64,000 nucleotides of DNA from Metopolophium dirhodum (GCF_019925205.1 NC_083567.1:1426001-1490000), one strand, 5' to 3'. Counted from the first letter of the stretch, positions 12,214-25,368 are shown. Numbers and translations: made by a program. Notes: a model not told the origin generated them from the letters alone.

Positions 12214-14840
12214 AAAAATATATTGATTTCTAATTTAACAAAAATTATTAATTGCACGGTCCGTCGATGTAATATAATTTAATATTATAATATTGGTTGA
12301 ATAGCAAAAGAAGAAGTTAAAAAAAAATCCAGTCTCGATAATAATATGGCTGTTGGTAGGTATACGCAGATATTAATTGCCATAGGCAATATTATTAAAA
12401 TATACAATTCCTACTATGCTCGTATATTCTTTACCGCAAACGACGCGCGTCGGTTGTGTCATTTTTACGCGAACCTAATTTAAACTGAATCAGATATTAT
12501 GAAAATAATATGATTAATGAATCCAAGTGAGTTATGGTTTTGTGGAACGTTTTAAAGTAATGAAATTAAAAGTTCCGCTTAACAATAACATATTTTGAAT
12601 TTGAATACAGGTGCACGAAAGACAAACGTAATGTATGCAAATATTTATATTGGCCCTCTATAATAATATATTATAATATAAAGTAATCGTTTTTCAACGT
12701 CGGACGCGTATTAATGATGCGTATCCGATGGTATCTCTTCTTAATTTATTTGTAAATCGGCTCTGCGCATTTGTGTGGATCGTATACTTATCTGTACCTA
12801 TATATGTATATAATTATGTTGCATAATAAATAATAATGTTTATATTATATAAATATTGTCCGTCACGCACAAACGCATTTTAATGAATAGAAATATATTC
12901 GTTGTCACTTGGTATCTACCTACCTACATCCGAAAATTTGATTTACGCCGCGGCGGAACGAACAAAAATTGCGAAATAATCGCGGGATCGATTTGATGTT
13001 GAAAATTTGTAGGTGCGGGTATTATGCGGGTGATTGCTGATTATTCGCGATGACGTACACCAGCCACCAAGCTATGATAATAGTTTAACATAATTTATTA
13101 CATTATACCATTAATATTTATACTATTTTGTTATACACCTGCAACCTTCTGTTGTAGTGCAGACCACTACGCGTACCTACGATATAGACAAATGTACGTG
13201 TAGGCTTATATACATGAGGCCAATTAGGATAGATAATATACTATCTACCTATATAATACGCGTGTATAATTATGTGTCTCAAAGTGCGGACGTAAATAAA
13301 AACTGCACCGCAAGCAAAACATCATCAAACAATAATAATAATAATAAATAAATAGATTTTACCTACGTAATCACAGTTACTTTTTATTAATTACTTTTTT
13401 ATTCACATTTTATTGTTGCGCGCCCTGCACATTTCGTCTATAGATTGCTGAGCTAAACTTCAAAAGTCGTACCATGGAGATAATAATTTAATATACCCCT
13501 CGAGAAAAGCAAGAGTATTATAATATTATCACATAAATATAATATTTTATTATAATATATAAACTGTGCATCATCAAACAGAGTGTTTCGCCCTGTTTGT
13601 AGTTCGCTCCAACTATACAATATTAATATATTATGTAATGTGTATTATATAATTTAAATTTAGTCATCTATAGAATACTGAATGAAAATAATTATTACCA
13701 AGCCTCATAATATGACCTAGGTACCTAATTGAACGCATGTAATATATATATCTAAAATTTACAAATATTATGAGGTGGTAACTATCAGAGTTTTAAGAAA
13801 TATATGATCGCGTGAAAACAAGCTGTATCATAATAACTGTATATTATAATATTATTATCTGCAGTTATCACGGCTCTCTAAATATGTTATAATATTAAAG
13901 TAGTATTTTGTTGAAAATCGTAACTCAAAAATCTTATAAAAGCATAAAATAATATTATTAGTTATGTTGTATGTATTATAATACTTTAACGTGATCTGCG
14001 AAGATGCGACTGATGAGGAAATCGTAATCACATACGACACGTGTATATATAGGTACGTTAAATATTATCACGCATGTATAGATATGTGTGTAAAAATTAA
14101 AAATTAAACATTCTCCGACCAGGTGCAGCGTGTCCGTCCGTCTAGAGGTATACACGCGTAATCTTCTATGCCCGAGGTGTATATCGTATATATACTTAGG
14201 TTTGGATACCGCATTCGCATAGGCATAACTACTGTAGTGAAACTCGAGAGGCGGATATAATAATATAATACACATAGATACTTAGGTACTTCTCATAATG
14301 CGTATCGTGCGTGCGTGAGAAATGCACCCACACATGGCCAAACACATAATATTATATTACTGCACGCACAACGATAAGGCACCCGTTCGCCTTTGCAGGA
14401 ATATATAACGTGACTAGTACTGTTAGCAGACAAGAAAAACAAACCAATAGTATTTTACTTTCTAGTGTTGTAAATTTATCACTTTTGTTCATAGGTTTTT
14501 ATACCGATGTCAGCAATTTTGATGGCCAGCAAACAATTTCTAGATTCCCAATTTATATAATATATTGTATTTTAATAATATTTATATAATAATATTTATA
14601 ATTTTGTTATTTTGTTGTGAATGTAAATAATGAGCAATTAATAAAACTAAGATGATTAAATTTTAACTTTTAAATTTTTTTTTATAACAATATAATAGTT
14701 ATGCACAAACAGCCTATGAAAAAGGTCATTCGTTGTTAAAATAGTAATGCGCGCCAACGTCCTACGCCCCCGTCCTTTCTGCAATGGGGGGGGGGGGGGA
14801 GCAGCAGTCACCTCACACTGCCATTTTCAACAAAAAATAT
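12214..14840. other. Non-coding AT-rich stretch
   Basis: No supported gene. It includes an AAT-rich tract near 13330-13347, a TAGGTACCTA palindrome at 13728-13737 and a run of 14 G residues at 14786-14799. Minus-strand open frames at 13855-14275 are TA-rich and overlap one another in different frames. Confidence 0.5.
14786..14799. repeat. Poly-G tract (14 nt)
   Basis: An unbroken G14 run in an otherwise AT-rich region, just upstream of a family A fragment. Poly-G runs in this window tend to sit in repeat remnants (compare 15061-15068 and 52430-52444), so it is probably part of transposon debris. It is a likely site of assembly length error. Confidence 0.85.
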
Positions 14841-14844
14841 AAAA

Positions 14845-14985
14845 AAGCAGGTAAGTGGATGTCGTTCTGCTGTATGTTCCTGCTTGATCCAATTCGCTAA
14901 AATATAAGGTACTATATATGTTGAAATCGAAGCGCTCCTTCTGGTTAAAATTTTGTATACAAGATAAAACAAAATAATCACCATC
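14845..14985 (+). repeat. Interspersed repeat, family A, internally deleted copy
   Basis: AAGCAGGTAAGTGGATGTCG matches the family A tail, but the sequence then jumps directly to the internal segment CTTGATCCAATTCGCTAAAATATAAGG. That segment matches 12073-12100, so the tail and both GATTCTGAGCG motifs are missing between them. The perfect CAGGTAAGT here is repeat sequence and should not be taken for a splice site. Confidence 0.6.
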
Positions 14986-15046
14986 ATTGCTCACTTACGA
15001 TGTTACATAATATTATATATTATTGTTATATTTATCGAGCTCACGG

Positions 15047-15204
15047 CATAGGCGCAACTAGGGGGGGGCTTACCCTCCCCCCCTGACTAAGATTTAGCCC
15101 CCTCATAAATATGCTTTATTGATTTAGATATAAGCCCCCTATGAGTTATTTTAAATAAATAGTTTTGTTAGCCCCCCAGAATTTTAACCCTAGTTGCGCC
15201 TATG
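15047..15204. mobile_element. Short MITE with 17-bp perfect terminal inverted repeats
   Basis: CATAGGCGCAACTAGGG (15047-15063) and CCCTAGTTGCGCCTATG (15188-15204) are exact reverse complements. The 158-bp element carries G8 and C7 runs and several AGCCCCCT blocks, and has no coding capacity. TA occurs within both ends (15049-15050 and 15201-15202), so a TA target-site duplication with 14-bp ends is also possible. The related CAGTGACGCAACTGG end at 54607 looks like a second, degraded family member. Confidence 0.75.
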
Positions 15205-17679
15205 GTCCGCGGGATGCTGTCCGTTTTCATTCATTTTCGCGACATATTTGTTTTGGTAAACGACGTATTTATTGTAGTTACTACCTAGCTGCTGTGTGGT
15301 CGGCCGTCGCAATGGATCGCGATTATGCTAATAACGCGGCTGATTATATGTTGAGATAATTCGACGTCGCCGGTCTACTATTTTATTATTATCATTGTAC
15401 ACTAAAGCTATAATGATATGGTCACAAATGTCTATATAGTGTACGAACAAAGATAAGACTATTATATACCTACGCAATATAATTGGTATATACCTACCAG
15501 ACGTTCATTTTAAACTCGCGTGGTAATGCCATAGTGGCATAGTGGAATGTCCAGTGCGCACGCCTTTATGTTTTTAAATCTAAAACGCCATTATATATAA
15601 GTTACTGCCCCGTTGGCTGGTAGATAAATGTTGCGTATTATCTTCTTTCTATAATATGTAAGTAATGCGGCGCAGCCATATAGCCATTTTGCGTGTGTGG
15701 ACGTGATAAGAAAAAAATTATCGGTTCTAATCGAAATACTTAACCCACACTACAGTTTGTCAATATTGCTCGTTTTGAGTATTACGATCCTTAAAAATAC
15801 ATCAATATAATACTTATTTTTTAAAATTTCAGATAAAACCACATAAGTTTTTTAATTGGTTTTTTTCCACATCTCGTATATAACGCCGGTTTTTTTGACA
15901 ATTATTAAAATAAATGCCTTACATAATCCCCACTGCATATTACATAATATCGTATTCTTATTATATAGTGTGTTTATGACTATATTTTTTAGTTTTCGAC
16001 GAAAAAAGAATGTTTAAATAATTCAAAAAAACCGTCGTCTATCCTCAGGGCCCACTCGCGGGGTAGTTGTCGTCGTAGCCATCGTTATTATATGTCATGC
16101 TATTATCTCATATTATATACGGATGTAAAAACGTCACGGACATCCTTCCTGTGAGTTATTATTATATAATATATATTATATATATGTGTGCGCTGCAGGA
16201 CTCGTCAATAACGTTTTGTAGCACGCGCGCATATAATATTATTCAGCTGGGGCGGACGTGTCGCGTTGGGGGTGTGACGTGCGTAGGGTATTGAGGGGTA
16301 GTTGCGAGACGACAAAGACGATCGTGGACGAGGCGATTAGTCGCATAATATCTCACACCTCCGCGAGAAGGATTATGATTTACACTGTACACATAATTTA
16401 GTATTTTGATATTATTCTACCAACACGCATATAAACGTGCATATATTATAATATTATAATAATATCTATAATATACAAATATTATATAGATCTATATATC
16501 TATACACCAACACAGTACACACAGGTATATTATTATATATAATGAATGTATGATGTGCGTGTGTATAATGTATACGAGAAAAAAACGCTACGTTACGTTA
16601 TTTCTCCTCTTCAGGGTTTATAATATATTATGTATATGTATATTTAATGCGTGGAGGAACATATTGAATCTTTTAACACTATTTTATTTATAAACCTATG
16701 CGCATATTATACCTAGGTAACTAGGTATATATGGTGTATAGATGAGGACCGCGTAAAAAACGAGATCGTATTAAACGGGTTTGACTGTAGGTATATGTAA
16801 TAAAATAAAATATAATATATATGCGTACTTACGTACGACGCCGCGATGGTTTGAATTTTTTTTGCAACAGATCGATACTCGATATTCGACAGAGTGGGTG
16901 AATTATGTTTATATAATATATATGCGTATTTTAAGACAATGTGTGCTCTTTTTACCCCTTTTTTCAAAAACGTTTAAAATAATAAAATTTCATACGTTTT
17001 TTGGGACACGATATAAAATATAATATCTATATGACGTGACTTTACGGGGACCTATGTGTATCATCTACATAATATAGCAACACCTCATTATAATAACATG
17101 GCGCGTCCTATAATATATTATGCATAAAGTATTAAAATTGAACGCGTCATAATTATTTTACTCTATATAACTCATACACGTATATGGCCACAGATTTTTA
17201 TTATTTAATCTCTCCACGGCATTTATGGAATTTATGGCACTATAATAAGTATAATATTATAATATATGTATATGTAGAACATTATGATAATGGATAATGA
17301 CAAACAATGAGTTAAGTATCAGCATATAGATATAATATCAAGCTATAATATGAAAAAATCAAATTATAATGAAACAATACTATAACAATAGTTTTAAACA
17401 GTTACAATAAATTGTGACAAAAATTTTCTGAGAGATAAATTGAAAAAAATCGAGATATATTCTCATAATATGTAATAATATACAGAATATGTGTACGGAG
17501 TGTACGTTTGTAATAACTAATGTTATGTATCGACATGTTGAATTATGTATTTGTGATAAGGTGTGATTCCGATAAGAATCTGGAGATATAGTTTGGCACT
17601 GGGTTTAAAATGTTCAGCTAGATTATTGGAGATATCGAATTTTTTCCTCACCTTGTCATTTATTTTGTGTTCTGCGTAG
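15205..17679. other. Non-coding AT-rich stretch
   Basis: No supported gene. A short in-frame ATG with good context (GCAATGG at about 15310) opens only 15 codons. The rest is TA-rich simple sequence with scattered CpG-rich patches (around 16020-16080 and 16195-16340). Confidence 0.5.
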
Positions 17680-17778
17680 ATGTTTTTGACTTTACGAGAG
17701 ATATGTACACACTACACAGTACACTACACCATATAATCAAATAAGAGCTGGGAGTTGTCTTTTCATTAAATACTGCAG
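17680..17778 (+). other. Candidate untranslated exon
   Basis: A 40-nt pyrimidine-rich tract (TTTTTTCCTCACCTTGTC...TTCTGCGTAG) ends at AG 17678-17679, and the segment ends CTGCAG|GTGAGT, a near-consensus 5' splice site at 17779. All three forward frames contain stops, so if spliced this is a non-coding or UTR exon, for instance of a long non-coding RNA. Both splice sites are good on inspection, but chance pairing cannot be excluded. Confidence 0.22.
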
Positions 17779-20224
17779 GTGAGTATAAGATGTTTAGGTG
17801 ATATTCTGAGTCAATTTATGGAGATTTCATACTTTCTTGGGGTAACATTGGACAATTTGGTTTCATGCACGACTTTGTATAATTCCGAATGTGATATGCG
17901 TCCTGTTATAACATAATATATAATATATATTATAATATAAACAATCATATCAGTATATCACCGTATAAATGTGTTGAAATAGTGGAATTGTACAACACCA
18001 CGTGTTTGTAACGAAAGTTATCATTACATTTTAAATGCGACGTATCAAAAGTGTAACTTATAAAATATATATAGATAGATATGCATAACAAAAATTTTAA
18101 TTTGATAAATAATTTTGTAATTTGTCAAAATAAAAAACTGTCGAAATAATTCGTCTGCTATTTTACTGTTTCCGCGATTACGTTGCGCGTTTTGTTTTTA
18201 GCTGACAAATGCATTTTTAATGGTGTTTTCCTGGTTTTTTTTTAGGACATCGACGTGCAGACCATAATCATTATACATTATTATAAAGAGACCGCTTATA
18301 ACTGTTATGGCGTTCGAGTCGAAAATTCTTTTCCGACTGAATAAAAATAAATCATTCGTCATTACAATATACGAATTTCTCATTGCAGGTAAACGAAATT
18401 ATAATATATCATACGCAATTTAATATGTTATTTGTGCTATGTAATAAATGCATATTATAATATGATACACATAAATAGCTATACTTTAGTTATAGTATAA
18501 CACCATGAATCGTGATTTTTTTGCAAATCCCATTCGCTACCATCGTATAGTGGTAGGGGGAGGGGTATATAATATTATAAATTATTGTCGAATGAGGGCG
18601 ACGGCTTTGTGACGAATCAATCCACTTATAAACGAACTGATTTCACCAGCATATACCTACCTATAATATACTTTTTAGATTTCGCGTCATCGTAATAATA
18701 GTAACATTATTCTAATATTGCCTGTTTCCGCGATACTTGTATTACCTAACTCGACCAACAAAATTAGAATGATATCATGTTATATATATTTTCGTAAACG
18801 TACAAAATAATCGTACTGATTTATCAGAAAAATATAATATTGTCAGTCGATGATAGCCACACCGAGTCGCGGAAGCTCATTAGCAATAAAAAAAAATCGT
18901 CCTAATTATTTCTCTTTCCTTTTTTCGTTCGTTATAACTTTATTAGCACAAAACGTGCACAACAACTTGTCATTCCATCCTCGACACACAACCGCATAAA
19001 CCGTAGTCCGTAACCCGCTCGCATAGTTATATGAATAATAATATTATAATAGATACGCGTAGGTACCTAGGTTAAGTTATACTATACTCTCCAGCAACAA
19101 CAATAATAATAATAGTTAGTCAACGCGGTCCTCGAGTACCTACGCCCGCGGCAAATTAATACCACTGCTTATTGCGGCCGTACACAACATAATATTATGT
19201 TATACCTATACAGAGGAGCAGCTGCTGCAGCAGCGTACGATAATAATATTTTGTTTAGCCGACTGTAATATTCCTTATTCTAGATTCAAAGATAAATTTA
19301 CATAGGTACGGCGGCGGTTTTTTCTCCCGACACAGATAAAGAGAACGAGCCTGTGCACTATAATATTATACCTGTATGTTATTATTATATCGCAGAGAGT
19401 AATGGGGAGCTATATCGTTGCTTACACTCACACACACACATATATATTATGTATGATAATATTATAAACATTATTTTAAATAGGTATGTGTACATCATAA
19501 TGGTTACAGACGATGATAATACGCAGTCGTAGACCGTATAGTTGAGCAAAAATGTTATAATATAATATTATGATCAGTCAATACTACTACTACGGTTTTT
19601 CTCGAGTGTGACAAGTTCATTGAAAGCCCTGCGATGCACATTAAGATATTAGGTATTATATTTTATCGTATATTATGACATATTATTATGATATACGCAA
19701 CAGACACACTACAACTGTACCTATATACTATACTGGCATGCATTCTATAGGTATGTAATTTAATATTTTACTATTATAATAATAATCGCACCTATACAAC
19801 TACTCTAAATAGGTTGCGGGCGGTTACGCGTTTTTAGTGTCGTTATTTCGTTATAATTGCTCTCTGTGTGCGTGTGTAGGCAAATAAGTAGTAAGTACCT
19901 ATTATACACAAAAATGCCATTATTTTATACCGTATCTAATATTTATCCCACAAAGTGACAAACTAAATATCCTCTCATTTGTACGATAATAATAAAAAAA
20001 TATTATTATTATAACATATCATTATACAATACAATATAATATTATACTGAAGTTATAGAACTTTGAAAGTTCTGCAGACGAAATCGTGATTATTGTCGTC
20101 TGGAATAGGTACCTATACTGAAGATTTTTCAAGGGTATATATTATACTAGGTATACCCGCTGAATTGCAAAAAAATTTCGATCTGATAACGAATTAAAAA
20201 ATTAAACACAAAATAGGATTTAAC
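17779..20224. other. Non-coding AT-rich stretch
   Basis: No supported gene. It contains TA-rich simple sequence and CpG-containing patches near 18960-19160. TAGGTACCTA palindromes lie at 19070-19079 and 20106-20115. Confidence 0.5.
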
Positions 20225-20371
20225 TACACAGGTGTTCAAAAAGAGTCGTAATAAATTTAAATTAATTATTTATTAAAATTGAAAAATTAGAAATATTTTT
20301 TTTTAATAGTGTTTTCAAGTATTTAAAAAAATGAAAACATCTGTACAATACTGAATACAACACTCCGTGTA
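20225..20371. mobile_element. Possible mariner-type MITE
   Basis: TACACAGGTGTTC at the left (20225) and, read on the other strand, TACACGGAGTGTTG at the right (ending 20371) are imperfect inverted ends. Both begin with TA, as expected for Tc1/mariner insertion. The interior is AT-rich with a T9-T10 tract and no coding capacity. The ends are imperfect, so confidence is limited. Confidence 0.35.
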
Positions 20372-20409
20372 GGGCGGGGAGGGTCCCGAGTATAACGAAA
20401 TTGTTGAAA

Positions 20410-20661
20410 ATGAATTTGTTTCGAGGGTTAATAATATTGTTATGTTGTGTTCCGGAAATTTGGACTTTCGTCATTAGGTATAATGTGCCGTCCGGACATG
20501 CGTTCACCGGACCATCGGGGATCCGGACCAGCGAGGTTCTACAACAACTGTATAACAGTATGTCATATTATGTTATGTTTTCCGCTTGGTTTAAAATATA
20601 TACAGGTTTTGCATATGTAGGCTCGGATTGTTATCATCAGATACAAAATGGCTGCGTGTAA
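20410..20661 (+). CDS. Small ORF with signal-peptide-like N-terminus
   Basis: An 83-residue frame starting at an ATG with A at -3. Residues 1-20 (Met-Asn-Leu-Phe-Arg-Gly-Leu-Ile-Ile-Leu-Leu-Cys-Cys-Val-Pro-Glu) look like a signal peptide or membrane anchor. The rest has a mixed, protein-like composition including Gly/Pro/Ser, unlike the Tyr/Ile-rich chance frames elsewhere. A donor-like ATTAG|GTATAA lies inside the frame at about 20479, so it might be only a first exon. No family is recognised, no polyadenylation signal lies close downstream, and a possible MITE sits immediately upstream. Confidence 0.2.
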   Translation: MNLFRGLIILLCCVPEIWTFVIRYNVPSGHAFTGPSGIRTSEVLQQLYNSMSYYVMFSAWFKIYTGFAYVGSDCYHQIQNGCV

Positions 20662-21132
20662 CGGAATGTCACAGATAACAATTTTGCGTATATTATACCA
20701 TAATATTACATATATAGGTACTCGATTATTATATTGGCCTTTATACGCCGACGCCCGACATTTTTGTTTTTATCATCAACTATTTGACGGGTGAAGGGAT
20801 GAAATGTAAATGTATAAATGTGAATGTAAATCGTATATTATTATAAAAATATACGCAATAACTTTGTGTAATTCATACGCATGGTTTTCACATATCTATA
20901 TAGGTACGCGTGCTGCAAGGCTCGCTAAAAAATCAGTCAAACTCAAACCACTTAAATCCGCGTCATCATTATTGAATAGGTAATATATTATTCGCGTGCC
21001 TATACTTACCTATTAACTTCGTGCGTTCGTCATAAAAACAATACTCATATCATAATCTTTCCAGAAACATAATTATTATTATGGTATTTACGCTATAATA
21101 TTATATAGAGTCGTTAAAAAGCAAAGCCATCT

Positions 21133-21135
<3 letters not shown>

Positions 21136-21165
<30 letters not shown>
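21136..21165. repeat. (AT)n microsatellite
   Basis: A perfect alternating AT run of about 30 bp, the longest dinucleotide run in the window. Confidence 0.9.
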
Positions 21166-21170
<5 letters not shown>

Positions 21171-21614
21171 TCAGACTCGGGGAAATCAATTAAATTCGTG
21201 ATGTTTGATAGTAATAATTATTATTATACATAGTATAATATTCGATAGCGTTGTACATAATATATATATATACTATCAGGTTTATATTGTATTATAATAT
21301 CATCACGGGTAACGATATTCACGATTTCCATTTCGATTGAATCGTAAAAAACGTAATAATTATAATATTTCTTACCGAGTGTTTCATAATTAGTTAATGG
21401 AAATATTATTACTTTTTCGAACGTTAAAACAGAAATAATCACGCGCCGCACTAAAATGTATTATTATAATACCCACCTCGTCGATTTTATGTAAATATTT
21501 GTTTGAATATCGCTAGCTTTCGGCGGATGGAAAAAAAATATGATATTTTGTTAAGAATTCCAGACGGCTACAACTGCTGCTGCAAGCCGAAGCTACGGTG
21601 ACGGAGGTTCGGTG

Positions 21615-21616
<2 letters not shown>

Positions 21617-21645
<29 letters not shown>
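21617..21645. repeat. (TTA)n microsatellite
   Basis: About nine uninterrupted TTA units. Confidence 0.9.
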
Positions 21646-23727
21646 TAGTTTGGACCCAAGACGGATGGTTTGAAACGATGATTGTGTCATGCAGCACGGC
21701 GTCGGTATCAAAACGTAAATATTTGACGATCAAAATTAATATCGTTGAAAATTAATCAAATCGCGTATCTTAAAAAAAAAAATAATAATAAATAAAAGTG
21801 AAGGTACATAGTATATACTTATTGTGTATTTATTGACGAAGTTAAAATACTTTTAATATATTATAATAGCACTCTTTCGGCCGGTTGGACGGATACCAAG
21901 ACTCGTGTAAAATAAAACCGTGATTCGAGTGGTTTTGTCGTATACTTAATCGTGTAATAAATTAAACCGTCGCTGCGGTGTGAGTGTGTGACTAGACGCC
22001 TAGGAATGCCAAAACTATTTTCAAAAGCCAAACATATATCGTTTTAATTCCCGAAAACAGCTTTGACCTATAATTTACCAACATACCTAAGTAAGACCGC
22101 TGCAGTGTAGTATATCCCGTTAAGTTGCATAATATTATCAATTAATATGCGTACCTATCGCCAAAAAAATAAGAGTCACATCAAATTTCCATAATAATTT
22201 GTATCGGAATTTTTTCATAATGAGAATGGATATTGCAGCGTATATATGATATATCTGCAGAAGAATCAAAAAAAATTCATATAGAGAAAAATTAAATGCT
22301 CAGTGGATGATCATTTTTTTATTCAAATTAAACAGAAACGTTATTTATTTTTTTATCACTGATTTAGTTAAATATAACTAAACATTCTTAAGTTCCTAAA
22401 TATTACACGTTTTTAATTATATGGCATCCATTAATAATTGAATATATCAATAATAGTCAATATAGGTAGGTATTAAATACGTGGGTAAAAATTTTCTCTC
22501 ATTCGGTAATTTGTTATGTTTTTTTTATTGATCACTATACAATCCAGTGTCGTATCCAGAATTTTTTCAGAGGAGTACATTTTTGTTTCATCTAAAAATA
22601 ATATAATATGGGAAATTCATACAAAACTTTTAAATACCTGAGTACTCTATGCTCACAGATATAGAGACACCAACTAACTTTTAAAGGTTTTATTATTCGT
22701 TAAAGAAGATCTCTGGAGAAGTTTTGATATAAGCTCCTCGTTGGTCTTTTCAGAAGAGTTTTTATTTGTACAATAAGACAGTTATTATCATATGCTATAG
22801 TTGAATATTTTGCATGAAAATATTGTGTTTTACATACAAACTCAATAAAGTATAATGTCACTTAAATTTGCAGTTATTAAAAATAATTAGCAGTAATAAT
22901 ACAAACAATAAAAGTTTTCACCCACTTCTATGCGAAATTTGAATTTTTCCACAATACGTGCTATTATATCTATATGTCATAACTCATAAGTGTACTATTT
23001 ATGTATAAATGAGCTGTCTTATTTATAGTTACATGTATTTAAGCCGTCTCATGTATAATTATACATATATGTGTAAAAGCTGACGTCCTTACCGACGTCA
23101 TTGAATAGAAAATCGATTCTCAAAAACCTTTAATGATGAGCGTCACACACTGACACACGTATACTATCACTTAGATCACACTCTGCTGACCTTTGCATTG
23201 TCGTACGGGGACCTTCAAACAGATTATTATTATTGTTTTAAAGTTTTATACTATTTTTGGTCGATGTTTGGGACGTGGAGTTATAGGGTTTTACTTTCGT
23301 AGTGAAAAATCACAAACCGCGGACAATCGTAACGATTTGCCGACCGCGTGAAAATGATCAACGCAGACGTCTTTTTAAAAAACGTTATGCCGATGTCCAT
23401 GAAGGAGTGCGTAAAAGAAAAAAAAAGCGTTCTGCAATGTAGGTCGCAACCACCACGTAAAAAAAATCGGTTCGAGACGCGAAGTTGAAGCGTATTATAT
23501 TAATGTAAATATATATATAATATAAGGTATATATAAATTGTATATTATAGAAAAATCGTTCGTCGAACGATGCGGTTTAATAATATTATTGTCGTCAGAA
23601 TATTTGTTTCTGTGGTTTTGTATGTTATAGACAACAATAAATTCGATCCGATAAAAACGACCTCCGCCGTTGTTTTTCATTCGTATTCGCAGTAATAATA
23701 TATTATATCAAATATGAAGCAAGTGTT

Positions 23728-23787
23728 CCATTTAACCATAATACTCCCATTACTATACCATTTAACCATAATATCCACATTAGTTTT
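23728..23787. repeat. Two-copy 30-bp tandem repeat
   Basis: CCATTTAACCATAATA starts both units (23728 and 23758), with a period of exactly 30 bp. The second halves are similar but diverged (CTCCCATTACTATA versus TCCACATTAG). This is a small local duplication. Confidence 0.7.
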
Positions 23788-24501
23788 TCTTAGTCAACTG
23801 TTATGTTTTGTTACAAACAGTTTTTATTCATAACATATGAATCATATGCATTTAAAGTTTAGACATGCTTGAAGTTAGTTACCATACTATACATCACTCA
23901 ATTCGTCTTGACATAAAATGTGTAAAATTATTAACTACACATATTATATATATATATATATTTAAATCACCATTATGATTTGTTATTTTCTTTGACTATT
24001 ATATTATTATTGTTGTCGGCTGGTAGAGAAAGAACGATGGTGAATATTTGAAAAAAAGAAACAGTATATATAAGACCTAGTATTACGTAGTCTAGGAAAT
24101 GCGGTCCAAATTTAATATTAAAAAGTAGGTGTCCTATTTGTTGTTTTGATCTATTCGTTTTTCCCGAGTCCGCCGCGGTATTTTTTATCATCGTTTCAAA
24201 AATGTAAGAAGTAACGTATTAATATTTAGTATAATAATATAGTTATTGCTTTAGAACTATTATAATATAATATATAATAATATAATGCACAAATCGTTCG
24301 ATGGTTTACGATTAAGTCCAGGACGGAGCGCACGCGATTTCTCCCGCCACTCGAAAATAATACAATAGTTATATAAATCAGTATTCTCACACACACATAT
24401 AAACACAGTTTCCGTACAGTTTTTAATAAAATCTGTAATACCAGCTACATGACCCTCGAAGTTAATATTTTGAAATGTTTTTAGGAATCACTTGTGTGCT
24501 G
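23788..24501. other. Non-coding AT-rich stretch
   Basis: No supported gene or repeat boundary. TA-rich simple sequence lies near 23941-23960. Confidence 0.5.
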
Positions 24502-24545
24502 CACGTGAAATTCAGCCACGTGACCAACTTGGCGCACGTCACGTG
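24502..24545. promoter_or_regulatory. Triple CACGTG E-box cluster
   Basis: CACGTG occurs at 24502-24507, 24517-24522 and 24540-24545. The third sits in the perfect 10-bp palindrome GTCACGTGAC (24538-24547), and the second reads GCCACGTGACC. CACGTG is the site of bHLH-zipper factors (USF, Myc/Max, Mitf/TFEB) and of Clock/Cycle; GTCACGTGAC is the form preferred by Mitf/TFEB. Three copies in 44 bp of AT-rich DNA is far above expectation. Function as an enhancer is inferred, and no target gene is visible in the window. Confidence 0.5.
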
Positions 24546-24547
24546 AC

Positions 24548-25368
24548 CGCCACAGCATTTTATTAAAATCTTTGATATCTTACAATACCATACGCATATA
24601 TTGTGTTATAGGGTATCATTTTACGCGTATAAATAGCATTTGTAGTTGTATTACTTAAATATTATAAGCTATATTATATTATATCGTAAACGCGATATCG
24701 TCGAAACACGGAAAATAATAATATACAATATTTGGGTATTGGGTGCGTAAAGTAGTTGGACTCAAAGTCGTATACCATTATCATTATTATTAGTACTATA
24801 GCTGTAGGATAGAGGGTTAGATTTTATTTTCTCGTTGATTAATAGAACGGAAAGAAACGGCGGCGGTAGTTCTATTCCTTTCATACGATTTTTATCCTTT
24901 TGATGTATAATGTATATGTATGATTTACGATACGCATTATACGTATAGGTACTGCGGATAGTAGGTGTACCTATATACATATATAGGTATATAATAAATA
25001 TACACAATGCCCGTGCATTATATATTATAGTGTATAATATATATGTATGGGCATGATGTGCGTGCACGCCATATTATAACATACGAAATATATAGAATCG
25101 AATAATCGTATTTTCGATTCCTAATGTATATATGACATGTGGTATCCCCCTCCCCGATGCACGCTATGCATCGACAAAGGGACGTTGGATAATAATAGTG
25201 ATAATAGTGAAAAAAACGACTGCAGCAATCGGTCTCGGGACCCGGGTATACTGCAGAGGTCATCGGGACATAATATATTATACTATTATAGGTATTGTAA
25301 TACTTAGTCGATATTATTACCATATTATACTAACTTTGCGTATACTTGTATAATATTATAATATACAG
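24548..25368. other. Non-coding AT-rich stretch
   Basis: No supported gene. Frames on both strands at 24762-25353 are Tyr/Ile-rich translations of TA-rich sequence. A small palindrome-rich, GC-richer patch lies at 25140-25260. Confidence 0.5.

Larger units (their letters stand above)
20662..23727. other. Non-coding AT-rich stretch
   Basis: No supported gene. An AT dinucleotide run lies at 21136-21165 and a TTA run at 21617-21645. A segment at about 22544-22620 beginning CCAGTGTCGTATCCAGAATTTTTTC resembles the start of a degraded DNA transposon (CAGTGGCGTATCCAG type), with no matching right end found. Confidence 0.5.

Noticed and set aside
13976..14275. 99-codon minus-strand frame
   Set aside because: No recognised domain, composition typical of TA-rich chance frames, and overlap with another minus-strand frame.
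14847..14860. Consensus splice donor CAGGTAAGTGG
   Set aside because: It belongs to the conserved tail of repeat family A (compare 28331-28345), so it recurs with the repeat and is not evidence of an exon.
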